Shown here piece after piece: positions 35,016-45,365 of a DNA stretch of 64,000 nt (its first letter is position 1; each line of letters starts with the position of its first letter). The DNA comes from Oscheius tipulae. Its lineage: Eukaryota; Nematoda; Chromadorea; Rhabditida; Rhabditidae. The notes below the pieces were generated by a model. The model was not told the DNA's origin. It was given only the letters and a program-made list of their open reading frames with translations, and did not search any database. The position numbers and the translations under genes were made by a program. The DNA lies in NCBI GenBank assembly GCA_037178975.1, contig JASJZH010000004.1:9052001-9116000 (forward strand). The letters are read 5' to 3'.

Positions 35016-36390
35016 TCACTTGTGGGTAATCACAAATATGCTCTTTCTTCTCGGCACTTCTTCCGTCTTGCCTCGTGTTCTTATTGTAGCTGAAACTGAA
35101 CTGCGTGGTAGCGTTAATGATGACCAGATCCCTCGTTTGCCTGAATTATGATACAAGATCAATCGAATTGAACAAAAAATAACCTGTTAGCACGAGAAAT
35201 ACGTATTTGCGATACGATTCATTCATTATCAACATGGACATAGTACTCATTGAACCATGAGTAGCTATCATCAAAACACAGAGATTCACCAAATCTGGAA
35301 AATGATATTATAGCATGGATACTTTTTTAGCTTGGCCTCGGAGACAGAATTGTAATGAGCTAACCTTGATAACCGAATAGATTTCCGAAAACGATATAAC
35401 CCAAAACACCTGCTGGTAGCATTAGTACAGATAGCGAAATAGTCATTTGTGCCATTAGATTTACAATGAAGCGCTTCTGATACTTTCGTGTCCTTTGCGA
35501 CATTTCGCTTTCTGCGTCTTGGACTATTCTCAAAGCATGAAGAGCCAATATCCAGGCGATGATAAAATAGCCGCCTAGAAAACTTGCGGCAATAATTACA
35601 ACAGCTGACAAAGTATCGGTAGACACGAGAAACAGCTTAGAAGATGGTAGGACTTTCAGGGGCTGGAGGCAATCGAAAGTCTGAAAAATTAACAGGAACT
35701 TTCCCAAAGAGGTGAAGCTGGTTCGGTTGAGCAAGAATGGTGCTGGGTTGGAATGCAAGGTTTGTAATGACAGCAATATTAAATATTCGGCTTGAACGTA
35801 CCTCAAAAAGAGCTGCCAAACCGTCTTTTTGCTCCATTGAGACAAACCAAGTCGCAAAATACATAATCAGCAGCATGAGACACAGATAAAACACTATAAA
35901 GATGATCCTTAAAGAGAGACTATCAAGATCATATTTTTAAAACTTACACCAACTGCTTCTTTGACAGTTTTAAAAGGCTTTGATTATCCAGCACAACTTG
36001 CCACCTGTACACGTACAAAAAGTGAAATACAGAGAACATTTGAACAACCAGGTAAACTCCCGTTGTAAGGGTTACTTTTATGCCAAAAAGGTCGGGGATG
36101 TATCCGACAGTAGAAATTAAAGGCAGCGGAAAGAAAAACAATGGAGCCTAAATTTACAACTTCACGTGAAAACTCCGAAGAGCTACAATTCCGAAAGAGA
36201 CGAGACCATCCAAGATCAACAGATGACACTGGTAGATCAGCAGGTACCATTTGTAAGTTTTCATTGCCGAGCTGGACTTGAAGAGAATGCAAAGCACACC
36301 AATTAAGTCAACAAGTGTGTAAATTGTTAGCATTATTCTCAAAGACCAAATGAAGAACAGAGGATTTGGATCGAATGGATGACAGAACAT
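35016..36390 (-). CDS. Seven-transmembrane chemoreceptor, Srh/Sri-like
   Basis: Begins MFCHPFDPNPLFF, a CxPFD-type start like that of Srh and Sri receptors. TM1 and the MKTYKWYLLIYQ loop follow. A 42-nt intron joins LDGLVSFGI to APLFFFPLPLISTVGYIPDL. Later exons supply TM3-TM4 (VYLVVQMFSVFHFLYVYRW), a long extracellular loop, TM5 and the QKRFIVNLMAQMTISL segment before TM6. The C-terminus contains THGSMSTMSMLIM and ESYRKYV, like the HGxxST..M and PYRKF motifs of Srh/Sri. It ends in a basic tail. The start codon lies two bases after a CTTTCAG, so a spliced leader or upstream exon may join there. A role in sensory neurons is expected from the family. Confidence 0.8.
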
Positions 36391-37131
36391 ATCTGAAAGC
36401 ACCCTAGTCAAACTTTTACTAGTTGCTGGTGAGCAAAATTGGTCAAAAACAAAAAAGGGTAAGTAGCAGGTGCGTTCGGGAACAAATTATGCGCCAAAGT
36501 CAATAGTAACGCCCAGACACCTTCTCCGATATGTTTTCTACTTTTCACAATATATACCCGTTACCTTGTTGCCCAATCTATTTTCTCTCGTTTAAAACTC
36601 CGCCCGTTGGATTAGTGTATGCGATTGAGTACGCGCGCATTTTTCGAACCTATTTAGAACCTATCCTCCGTATCTAATATTTTAGTTGGGAATAATCTGT
36701 TATCAATCGTTGTTTCTTTTCGAGTCAAGTGCAAGTCAAAAGAGTCGTTTTCTCGAGAACTTGTGTCCTTGGCATTCTTCTTCCGGTGCTCTCAACCGGG
36801 GATTCCCCTTCATCGCGAGCCTCAAACCCGTGGCTAGCGTTACTCAATTATTTTGTAAAATCACTAAGCTTAGGCTGTTTCCGTGTTGAGCTGTAGATCC
36901 AAATGATTAAACGTAGGGCATCAAAGCTTACAAATTATTTGACCGTAAACAGATCAGGAAAATACACCTGTTAAGTAATTCAATATTGTACCTTCAAGTC
37001 AAAAGTCGTTATGTTTGCCAAATTTCGACAAACAGAGAACTGCTGAGCAGCCAGAAAGTTTCGATGTTCCATCTCTTCCGTTCCTTATCACTAGCACAGT
37101 CAGCAAACCAAGCCACATCAGATTATGTTTA
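36391..37131. other. Intergenic, no supported gene
   Basis: Lies between two minus-strand genes. The plus-strand open frame at 36686-36889 has no domain or splice context. The chemoreceptor promoter is expected at its left end. Confidence 0.4.
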
Positions 37132-37856
37132 TTAAAGGGAGTTCATGACAGCAGTGACTGTTACCAAGGACAGTGTAAGAATACCAGAGACGCCTTTGTG
37201 TGTGGTCGGCGAAGGTGAGGTAGCAGCGACTGTCGTAGCAATATTTGGAGAAGTTTTAACAGGAGGAGTTGTGGCAATTGTAGTTGTATCAGGGTCTTGA
37301 TTTTTCTGATGCTCCGTTGGACAGATTGGAGCCGAAGTTGGAATGATGGTAGCTGGATCCACATTACACATGAACGGGCGCTGTGTGCTGCATGTGTCAT
37401 TTCTGAACTCGCATTACTTTCTAAAACTGCCTAATCTCACCTCCATAATCCCGTGTTGTTGAACACATAGGCGCATTGCATTGTGGGATCGCCTTGATGT
37501 GTATCCCAGTTTTTGTAATCTTCATCAACATCAACGCCAACCCACGACCAGTCGGGGGAACGAAGCTGACTCAATCCGGTCCAAAACTGCTTGTTCGAAG
37601 CGAGATCTGTAGCCTTGATGTTTTCGAACGCGCTTCGAATGTAGATCAAATTCCCGCCTAGAGTCCGGCAGTACTCTTGAGCATCAAGCCAACTCATGTT
37701 CTTATTGAAGAATTGGACACATCTGAAAGAATGAATATTTTACTGAACGACGTCTCTCATTCACGTGATGTTAATGCTCTGCCAAGCAGTAAACCCATTA
37801 GGACATTCACTGTAAACGACAGCGAAGAGAGTAGCTAGGAAGATTCGAGAAAGCAT
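37132..37856 (-). CDS. C-type lectin with Thr-rich stalk and likely GPI signal
   Basis: Exon 1 encodes a signal peptide (MLSRIFLATLFAVVYS) and ECPNGFTAWQSINIT. The next exon opens CVQFFNKNMSWLDAQEYC and contains LGGNLIYIRSAFENIKA, FWTGL, WSWVGVD and YKNWD. The last exon completes the fold with NDTCSTQRPFMC, then runs into a Thr/Pro-rich stalk and ends in a short hydrophobic tail, GVSGILTLSLVTVTAVMNSL. That combination (signal peptide, domain, stalk, hydrophobic C-terminal tail with no cytoplasmic residues) is what a GPI-anchored protein needs. A TATA motif lies about 40 bp upstream. The other lectins in this window lack the hydrophobic tail. The GPI call is inference. Confidence 0.87.
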
Positions 37857-37890
37857 AGTTGAAGACTGATAGAAGTCCGTATCCTCTACC

Positions 37891-37897
37891 TTTTATA
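37891..37897 (-). promoter_or_regulatory. TATA-like box of lectin gene
   Basis: TATAAAA on the minus strand, 35-41 bp upstream of the lectin start codon. Confidence 0.5.
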
Positions 37898-38090
37898 GGT
37901 AAGTTTTTGCAAGGATGCAGGAATTCTGCCCCCTACACAACAGTCATAAATCTGCGCTCTTATCAGGAACAGGTCATCGAAAAATGCAAATTATTGGCTT
38001 ATAGGAGGGACTGTCTGACTGATAACAATAAGCATGAATCACTTGTGACAAACAAATTTTCGAAATGCAGAAGCATCTTTATTGGGAAAG

Positions 38091-39839
38091 CTAGATGGTC
38101 GAAGTGCCAGCGAAACCAATGGAAGATCCATTATTCCGAGTGTGAGTGACCACTCCTCCACTTGACTTCCGAAGCAGACTTCTTCTTAGCTTTTTGTTCA
38201 CGAAAAGTATGAACCAGGGTAAAGGAAGATAGCACATGTCTGAGATGGCGCTCCTGAAGCTGTAGAAAAACTCCAGCACGGAGTAGTTGTATTGGAAGAT
38301 GTTGGAAAAGTAGACGAGAACCTAAACTTTTGGTTACACACTGTATTGTGGGCTCACTTGAAAAATGACATATATAACGGTGGAAAAGCAGATGTAGAGG
38401 TTGATTACAAAAAGACGGATTTTGAAAGAACTCCTATGGTTTTGAAGTGGTAGACGACAAAAACAGATGATTGCAGCTAAGGATGAAGCAAAAATTATGA
38501 CCAGACAGATAGAACCAACAAGGCTGTTGACCAGGGAGAGGGTGATCTAAAAGCGGCTCAATAATATTTCTTATTGTATTCAGAAGTTCCCATAGGCAGA
38601 GATTTTTCTTAACAATTGTTTTCATCAGTACAGAAGTACTGTCCACAAAATTTCCAACGCAAATAGTGCTCATTTCCTAACAAAAGCATCTTAGCTTACT
38701 CGTTCCTGGGACCTGATAACGGTTTTCTGTCCACACATAATCGAACCCTGCTGTGCTGTCATTGCCCCTTCACCCTGACTGTACCGGGTACTGACTAATC
38801 TTTGGAGAAGGCTCCACCGAATCCAATCAACTTGTTTTTATTGCTATCACGTCCGTAAACACGCGTGATCATCGAAGATATAACTTTGTCAACTAAGCAG
38901 TTTTCAGCCCTTCCACTCTAACTGAGCTTTTATGAAAAGAAAACTTACAAAATCCCATTCCTTCTGGAAATGCAACAGCATCAAGTACATTCGGGAATGT
39001 TCTAGCGGAATGACGATAATGGTAGAAAGTAAAATATGAGCTGAAGACAAAACAGGAATAAGAATCATTAAGCCATAAATAATGGTCATGTTTCTTTTGA
39101 AGGTCTGCAAGTATCTTGCTTTCAGAAAAAGTATATGAATACCTGTTCACAAAGCGTGGGAAAAACAATTCCGGCCATCTGATAGAGAGATATGGCAGTT
39201 GTGCAGAGAAAGCTGGCCAAAGGACAGCAAGAATAGAAAAAGTAGGCTACGGAGAGCCAGCGATTAGAAGAAAAACTGATCCAGAATGAGCAGATTGGTA
39301 GAAATCCTATGACTTGGTTAAAGAAAAAGTCGAGGGACCATGTGAGAATGTTCTGGAACAGTTCTTTGCAACAGAATTATTGTATTCTCCCAACATACAC
39401 TACGCCCTAGTATGTCCCACCCCTTCCATTTTTACACGCGCGGCGTACGGTGTAACGCGGTAGTAACACTGCATTGTTCTCAATGACGATTTTTCTTAAT
39501 TATGTTGTGCCGGGAGCTTCTCAAATCAAATCGTTTCATTTTCGACTCGAACACGTCCGAGTCCGGTTAAACATTGTGCATGACATAGTTTTCTATGTAA
39601 ACTGATTCTGCCTTGGAAGACAACCGGTTTAAACTCATTCAACCCACCAAAATGGCACAAAGTGAAAACAGCTTGGTGTAGACGACAAAGTAGTAAGTGC
39701 GATGCCTCCTAACGGATTTCACGACGATTATGTAGAGAGTAATAGATGGAATAGCATAGATGAGCGAGTAAAACTGACGAAAGACAGCTAGAGGTAGAGA
39801 AGCACCATCAGCTCGACAGGTATAGTTGTCCCACCACAT
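38091..39839 (-). CDS. Seven-transmembrane chemoreceptor, Srg-like
   Basis: Five exons chain cleanly. Exon 1 starts MWWDNYTCRADGASLP, then TM1 with FYSLIYAIPSITLYIIVV. A 300-bp intron leads to NILTWSLDFFFNQ and YQMAGIVFPTLCEQ. Exon 3 reads TFKRNMTIIYGLMILIPVL. A 390-bp intron leads to ITLSLVNSLVGSICLVIIF and HRSSFKIRLFVINLYICF. The last exon ends FRSAISDMCYLPLPWFILFV and LRRSLL, with a short tail. The YxIP TM1 motif and the C-terminal DMxxxxxPWxLLF-like segment resemble Srg receptors. A TTTTTCTAG lies just upstream of the start, consistent with spliced-leader addition. No break was seen. Confidence 0.8.
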
Positions 39840-40587
39840 TTGGAGCTCTAGAAAAATAGGAACGTTTCAGAAAGTGACCGTTAATCAAAGTACTGCTAGA
39901 CTTTTTGTGTTTGTGGCAAAAAAAAAGTGCAAAATGTTTACAAGTTTCAAACGGCAATCACGGCAAACTACAGACTTTTCGAAAACAAGTCATCATCTGT
40001 TTTCCGAAATGTACAAATAGAGTAGAGATCAGCCATTCAGGGGCCGGGAAGCTCATTAACTAATCCAACTTGACTCTCCCCTAGCAAACTGGAACGAGTC
40101 CTAACTAGAGCAAAAAGAATAATGTGACAACCTTTAATTTCTGCTCTGTTGCTTTCTAAGTGTGGAACAAAGTAGCTGAATCATTGAACATGAAACTTTG
40201 ATCAAAGTAGTATGCGTAACAAGGTCACAAGTGTATGCAAAAAAGCTGTCAACTTGCGGTGCGTAAACTAGTTCCTTTTCAGAGGGCTCATGTTAATCAA
40301 GCAAGCGTCCGGCCAGGAGGGAAGTCCACAAAGAGCAGGGAGATGAAAGGAAACAATCGTCCCTTTATGATCTCGAATCGTTCATGTCTAAGGGATTTGA
40401 CTCTGCCAGATTGATCTGATGTTTTGTGCTTCATGGGTAGCTTTCATTGGAGAAGTTTCAGAATGCGGCAAGAAGGCTATCATCGGTTTTGCTTCTTTTG
40501 CAATGCTTTCAGCTAGACACAGAAAATATTATTCGAATCCTGATTTTTTAAATCATTTATTACGACGTCTTTGTATATTGCGATAAG
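39840..40587. other. Intergenic, no supported gene
   Basis: No exon, RNA gene or repeat recognised. It contains the srg-like promoter at the left and the 3' end of the thioesterase gene at the right. Confidence 0.4.
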
Positions 40588-41929
40588 TTAAATTACAGAA
40601 GGGTCTCCACGGCTCCTAATTAGTAACTCTTGCACCGAAGTCAGCACAAGTTTTCCATCTTCAGTGAACAGCTGAGCTTTGTTAAAGCCTCGACTCTTGC
40701 CTCCCCAAGTTGTCGTCAGTTCATAAAGCAGCCACTGATCAGCCCGAACTGCTGGGTCATGGATCCAAATGTTGTGATCTAGAGAGAACATCATGCTAGG
40801 TGTGAAGTCTTTGTTGATGAAGTGAGGACGAGAGACTGCAAGTGGCATGACAGAGTCCGTCATGTAGGCTAGGAGGTATCTAACCGGGGTTTGTCGCTCG
40901 AGAAGTTTCTGTACAAACCTGTGAAGTTTGTCATCATCCGATAGCTCTCCGCTGGCTCTGAACCAGTTACAGAATGTGGTCGAGGGCTCTTCTGTCAACC
41001 CGTAGACCCTGTAGAGATCACACGGTCGAAGCTGAAAAAGTAGACTTCGCCTGGTGAGTAAGGTTTTTATCAAGTTGTGTTCAAATAACTTGCAAAAACT
41101 CCCCTCAAAAAGGTCTTCCTTTGAGAGAGCAAAAGTATCGTAGCCATGAAGCGCATCTTTTGCTCCTTTCGGGAGCTCAGTCTTCTCGCTTTCTACGAAT
41201 TTCTTGAACCATGGTACAGCTTCTTTAGTATTGGCCAAAGCGCTCCAAGGAGCACATTCTGGCATTTTCGACTGATGAACGACCGAGTCAGGTTCATCCT
41301 GAACGTTCTATATTTGACTAACAGAGGGAAACTGACTCTGTGGAAGGAAATCTCCAGACAGAAAGCAATCTTTCCGTTTTGAACAGCATCTACTCGTCGG
41401 GTGCAGAAGGATTTTCCATCACGGAGTCGAGTCACTTTGTAGTCAATGTGTCCTGATGGATCCAATAAAAGTTGTTCGTTTTTTCTTTCGAAATGCTATT
41501 AACAAACCATTCAAAATAAAGAAAGAATGAATTGCATGAGGTTTGAGCTCATTGAGAACGGTATTTTCGGCAGCTGCCATTGACTGTGAAAATATCAGGC
41601 CTCCATAGGCGGACTTAGGTGTGCCCTGGCGTGTGGAGTAGAGCTTATTTGTTCTAAAAGCTAGAGTGTGCTCAGAATTAGGTCAAATTCACCGGAAGAC
41701 ATCTTTCTCCACTTCATTTAGAACGTAATATTGTGCGGCATTCTTGGCAAAATCCTTTTGAGGAATGAAAGCGGATGCAGGTGGAAGGATTTTGGATTTG
41801 ATTCTGGTTGAACATGCTGAAAGAAGAATGTTTAGATGGTATAGACTTCCGGTGAATAGGGCACAAAGTTATATTGTATAGCTGCTTACACTTTGCTGTC
41901 TGGCGGAGAAACACCGAGAGCCGAGTCAT
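40588..41929 (-). CDS. Acyl-CoA thioesterase II (TesB/ACOT8 family)
   Basis: Hydrolyses acyl-CoA to free fatty acid and CoA. The N-terminal hotdog half carries AYGGLIFSQSMAAAENTV (family: GGQxxxQAxxAA), HSFFILNG, YKVTRLRDGKSFCTRRVDA and a 38-nt intron within the ASFH-like segment. The C-terminal half carries SLDHNIWIHDP, DQWLLYELTTTWGGKSRG and VQELLIR. The Asp of SLDH, a Thr in ELTTTW and the Gln of VQE match the Asp-Thr-Gln catalytic set known from E. coli TesB. The first residues, MTRLSVFLRQTAK, are basic and lack acidic residues, as in mitochondrial presequences. The C-terminus (GDPSVI) is not a peroxisomal SKL signal, although the animal family is often peroxisomal. It is the first of three minus-strand lipid-metabolism genes. 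Confidence 0.88.
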
Positions 41930-42019
41930 CGCTTACAAGTTTTCTATTTTAATAACCTGTGAAAGTAGTGTAGGGTCCTAAATGTGCAAAGCAAGAAACA
42001 GAATGACAATAGGAGAAGC

Positions 42020-42026
42020 TTATATA
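42020..42026 (-). promoter_or_regulatory. TATA-like box upstream of thioesterase gene
   Basis: TATATAA on the minus strand, about 90 bp upstream of the start codon, a little far for a direct core promoter unless the leader is longer. Tentative. Confidence 0.3.
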
Positions 42027-42198
42027 CGACCGAGCGACCTTTGTACGTTAGCTTTCGTCATGTTTTGGCCCAGTCACCCGCGTGGTGCCGACTGATCAGT
42101 GATCTCGGCTCAGTGAACTATCTACCGCTTCCTACGGATCATACACAGCTTCTTATGATCAAACTTTACAGAAAATACAGGCAATACAAAAAAATTGT

Positions 42199-44269
42199 TC
42201 ATTGTAATTTCATGACTTCCATCTCAAAATCGTGTGGCATACTGAAGACGGCATAGCTATTTGTCTTGTCTCTGTTCGGAAGTGGTCCATGTGGCTTGAA
42301 ATCGTAGCGAAGAATGAAGTTTCCGAGGATCTGAAAGAGTTATGAATGTAGTCGAGGAAATAGACCTTGTATAATGTATGACTCTGTCAAGTCCAAGATA
42401 CTGTTTTCGCCCCGATTCCAAAATTAACTTACCAAATAAAGCTCCATTCTAGCTAATGACTCTCCGATGCAGATCCGTTTTCCCATTCCGAAAGGAACCA
42501 CCTGTTGTTCCAGTTTTGGGTCCTCGATGAACCGATCGGGATAGAACTCTCGTGGATTCTTGAAGTACTTTTCGTCCATCATCAGCATGTTGAGCTCGGC
42601 AGTAACTGGTGTCCCGGAGGCTATTGGATAACCTCCGACAGTATTATCACCACGCTGCTCGCGGAAGAAGTTAATGTTGAGCAGGGAGGCGAAACGCTGT
42701 ATTTCCTGGAAAGAACGTTGGAATATTAGTGTCTGAAGGACTCACATTGATGGTGGCGACCAAATAAGGAGTATCCAGTTTGTCTGTCTGAGAGAGTGAA
42801 CGATCTTTAGCTACTTCCTGGAGCTCTTTTCTTACTCTGGTGACAACCTGGGACTGCTTTGGAAACTAGGAGAAGAATAGTTTACCTCAGGATGGTGTAG
42901 CAGATGAGCCAGCCCGAACATCAAAGTGGAGGTTGTTGTCACTTGACCGGCTATCCAAATGTCACCGATATTCATGACAAGACTTTCCAGACTGGAAGGA
43001 GCTTCTTTAAACTAGCTCTTGACAAAGAATGGTTCAAACAATAAACGTGTTGCAGAAATAGGCTTTTCATGTCAACTTAACCGTCCAATGACTACTTCAG
43101 AACCTTTCGCCACATTTAATTCAATGCCTCCCGCTCCAAATAGCTGTTGAACTCACTTGAAAGAAGAGTCTGACTTCTCCTTTTCTTCTTCAACCTTCTG
43201 TAGGAAGGCATCAACATAGTCGGCTGGTTCCTCGTCGATGACATGTTCTCCACTTTTAATTTGAGCCACACTAAATACTCTCCTTTCAATATTTACAGCG
43301 GCTACCGACCGTGTCATGATCTGTTTCTTGAAGAAATCTCTCAGCTCTAGCGTAGAATTACCAAGAAAACCCCATCTCTTCTTGAAGAATGGAATTGCCA
43401 TCATCCAAAACCTCGTCATCAAGAAATCTGTCGGTGTGTAAATGTCGCCAAATTTGTCGATGAGTCCCTTGTTTTGGAAGAACACTTTTTCGTCTTCCTC
43501 TTCAAAGCGATAAGAGAGAAGAACGCGATTGATAATGCTACCCACAATCAAATTAATAAACTGGCGAACGTGGACAATGCCTTTGCCGTTTTTCAGAGTG
43601 GAGTCAAGCTTATCCGTCCTGAAACGAATGTAAGAACAACACGCGATACTACTAAACCTGTAGTTCAACTCGGCCATGATTCTCTCCTCCATCACATTTT
43701 TCCCAAAGCCAAAGTTCCTAAGGGTGTGGAGTGAGAAGCGACGCTGTGTTTGCCATATAGGACCGCTGTTAGCCGTAATACCGAAAGGGGCTGAAAAAAA
43801 AAGCACTCTCTGTATCTCTGCCTTCCTGTTTTAATGCCTAACTGTCTCTTTTTCACTAGAACCTACACTGTTCGACTTTCATCAGAAGAGGCATCCATCT
43901 GTCCACGTACTCTCCTCCACGCTTGACCATTGTTTCTTGAGCAATATCCATTGATCCGATGTGTACTGTCGGCTGATATCCTAACCATAGAGTGAAAACT
44001 GGTCCGTATTCCTGAAAGCAATTTACTCATATCTCATTTTTCTCTACGCACCTGTCTAAACGACTCCATAGCTTTGACAATGCACCCATATCGAACTGTT
44101 TTCCAATAGAACTGGTGAAGATTTCCTAAGAGAGGAAGGGGAATCGGGCCTAGATAACTTTATAAATTCAAAGCTTCAAATTGATACCTGGAGGAAGCTT
44201 CGCTCTCTTTCGTGCAATGTCAAAAATGAAATAGCCAAGGAGAATGGCCAACAAGATAGGAACAATCAT
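42199..44269 (-). CDS. Cytochrome P450 (nematode CYP33/34/35-like)
   Basis: Membrane-anchored mono-oxygenase of the endoplasmic reticulum. Exon 1 gives the anchor (MIVPILLAILLGYFIF) and the KLPPGPIPLPLLGNL hinge across a 44-nt intron. Further motifs are WQTQRRFSLHTLRNFGFGK (C-helix WxxxR), an I-helix reading WIAGQVTTTSTL, the K-helix EIQR, a PERF-like FYPDRF and the haem loop FGMGKRICIGESLARMELYL with the thiolate Cys. All expected parts are present, about 490 residues. The I-helix acidic residue next to the conserved Thr, usually AGxET or AGxDT, is Val here (AGQVTT). The sequence style is that of the xenobiotic and lipid-oxidising CYP2-clan families of nematodes. A TATA motif lies about 45 bp upstream. 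It sits between a thioesterase and an acyl-CoA ligase on the same strand. Confidence 0.9.
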
Positions 44270-44314
44270 GTTTTCTTCAAGACTTGCGTTCTGAGGTTGG
44301 TCGAAGAGCCTGTT

Positions 44315-44322
44315 TTTATATA
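44315..44322 (-). promoter_or_regulatory. TATA box of P450 gene
   Basis: TATATAAA on the minus strand, 46-53 bp upstream of the P450 start codon. Confidence 0.55.
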
Positions 44323-45365
44323 CTGGTCTTATCTATTTGTGGGCACAAAGGGCACAGAGTGGAAACATTTCCACAATATGTTTGGGAAAAAGACTGGATT
44401 ATTGGTGAAGTTGGATGGTGAAAATGAACAGATCGGAGGTGATCTTTGCGATTGTACGCAACAGTTAAAGCTTTTTCGGAGTTGGAAGTTTGATGAATGA
44501 CCTAGATGTTGATGAATTACCGACCGGGGAATCTAAATCAATCTACCATTCGGGAGTAGTTCAAAGATTTTGGTCCTACTCCTGCAATATATTGATTCCT
44601 GATTGATAGGAAGCGAGTTGACGCAGCATTAATTGAAGGGTCCCAAGTTCAAACCCGCTTCGGCTCAACCAAGGCTTCCATCCTCTCGCAGAGATCGGTA
44701 AATTGCTTGCTACGAAGATAAGACGTTCTTGAAGTCAGTCTTGACAGCTTAGAACGTAAGCCTACTTGACCTGGCCCCTCAGGTTGTACGCGCATGCAAT
44801 TGAGCTCGCGGATTACGGGTCAAAATTTATCTTTATCTTATACTGATCTCAATGGGCTGATACCACAGCGAAGAATGAAGATCCCGAGGATCTAAAAAGC
44901 TCGATATGTATAGCTAAGAACGAGTTGTTGGATTAGAGATCTGATTGCAACAAGACGATCAGAACTGGAACGGAGGCGCTCCTCTCACGACTGTTGGAAA
45001 TGGAAACTTTAACACGATTGCATGAGCTAGCCCTACTAGATATCAGCCGATTTCCATTCCCTACGTTTGTAAGCCATCGTTGGGCGGTTATTAAGTTGAT
45101 TTGTATCAATATATTTCTTTCGTGTGTTTTGGCGCGTTGTTGAAAAGGCCTGTCTTCCGATTGCTTGAATAAGGTATGAAAGTGAAATAGGTGCGTTACT
45201 ATTCGCATAAATACGAAAAATTCTCCATATGGGTAGAGAACTTTCCCAGATGAAAACGGAGCGGTTTCCTCTTTTCAGTCTAATGTCACAAGAAGTAGTT
45301 ATTGCTTTTCAAAAATGAGACTTTCTTTCGTCATATCAATATTTACTCACTTTGTACAACCGCAT
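44323..45365. other. Intergenic, possible old repeat
   Basis: No gene recognised. A segment near 44590-44850 has a repeat-like texture, including AGTTCAAACCC, which loosely resembles a pol III B box, but without a matching A box or tail. Nothing else supported. Confidence 0.35.

Noticed and set aside
36130..36180. 18-nt intron in the Srh/Sri-like receptor
   Set aside because: A donor 24 bases earlier gives a 42-nt intron in phase and restores a family-typical segment.
44590..44850. Possible tRNA-derived SINE
   Set aside because: A B-box-like AGTTCAAACCC exists, but no A box at proper spacing, no tail and no flanking duplication; too weak.
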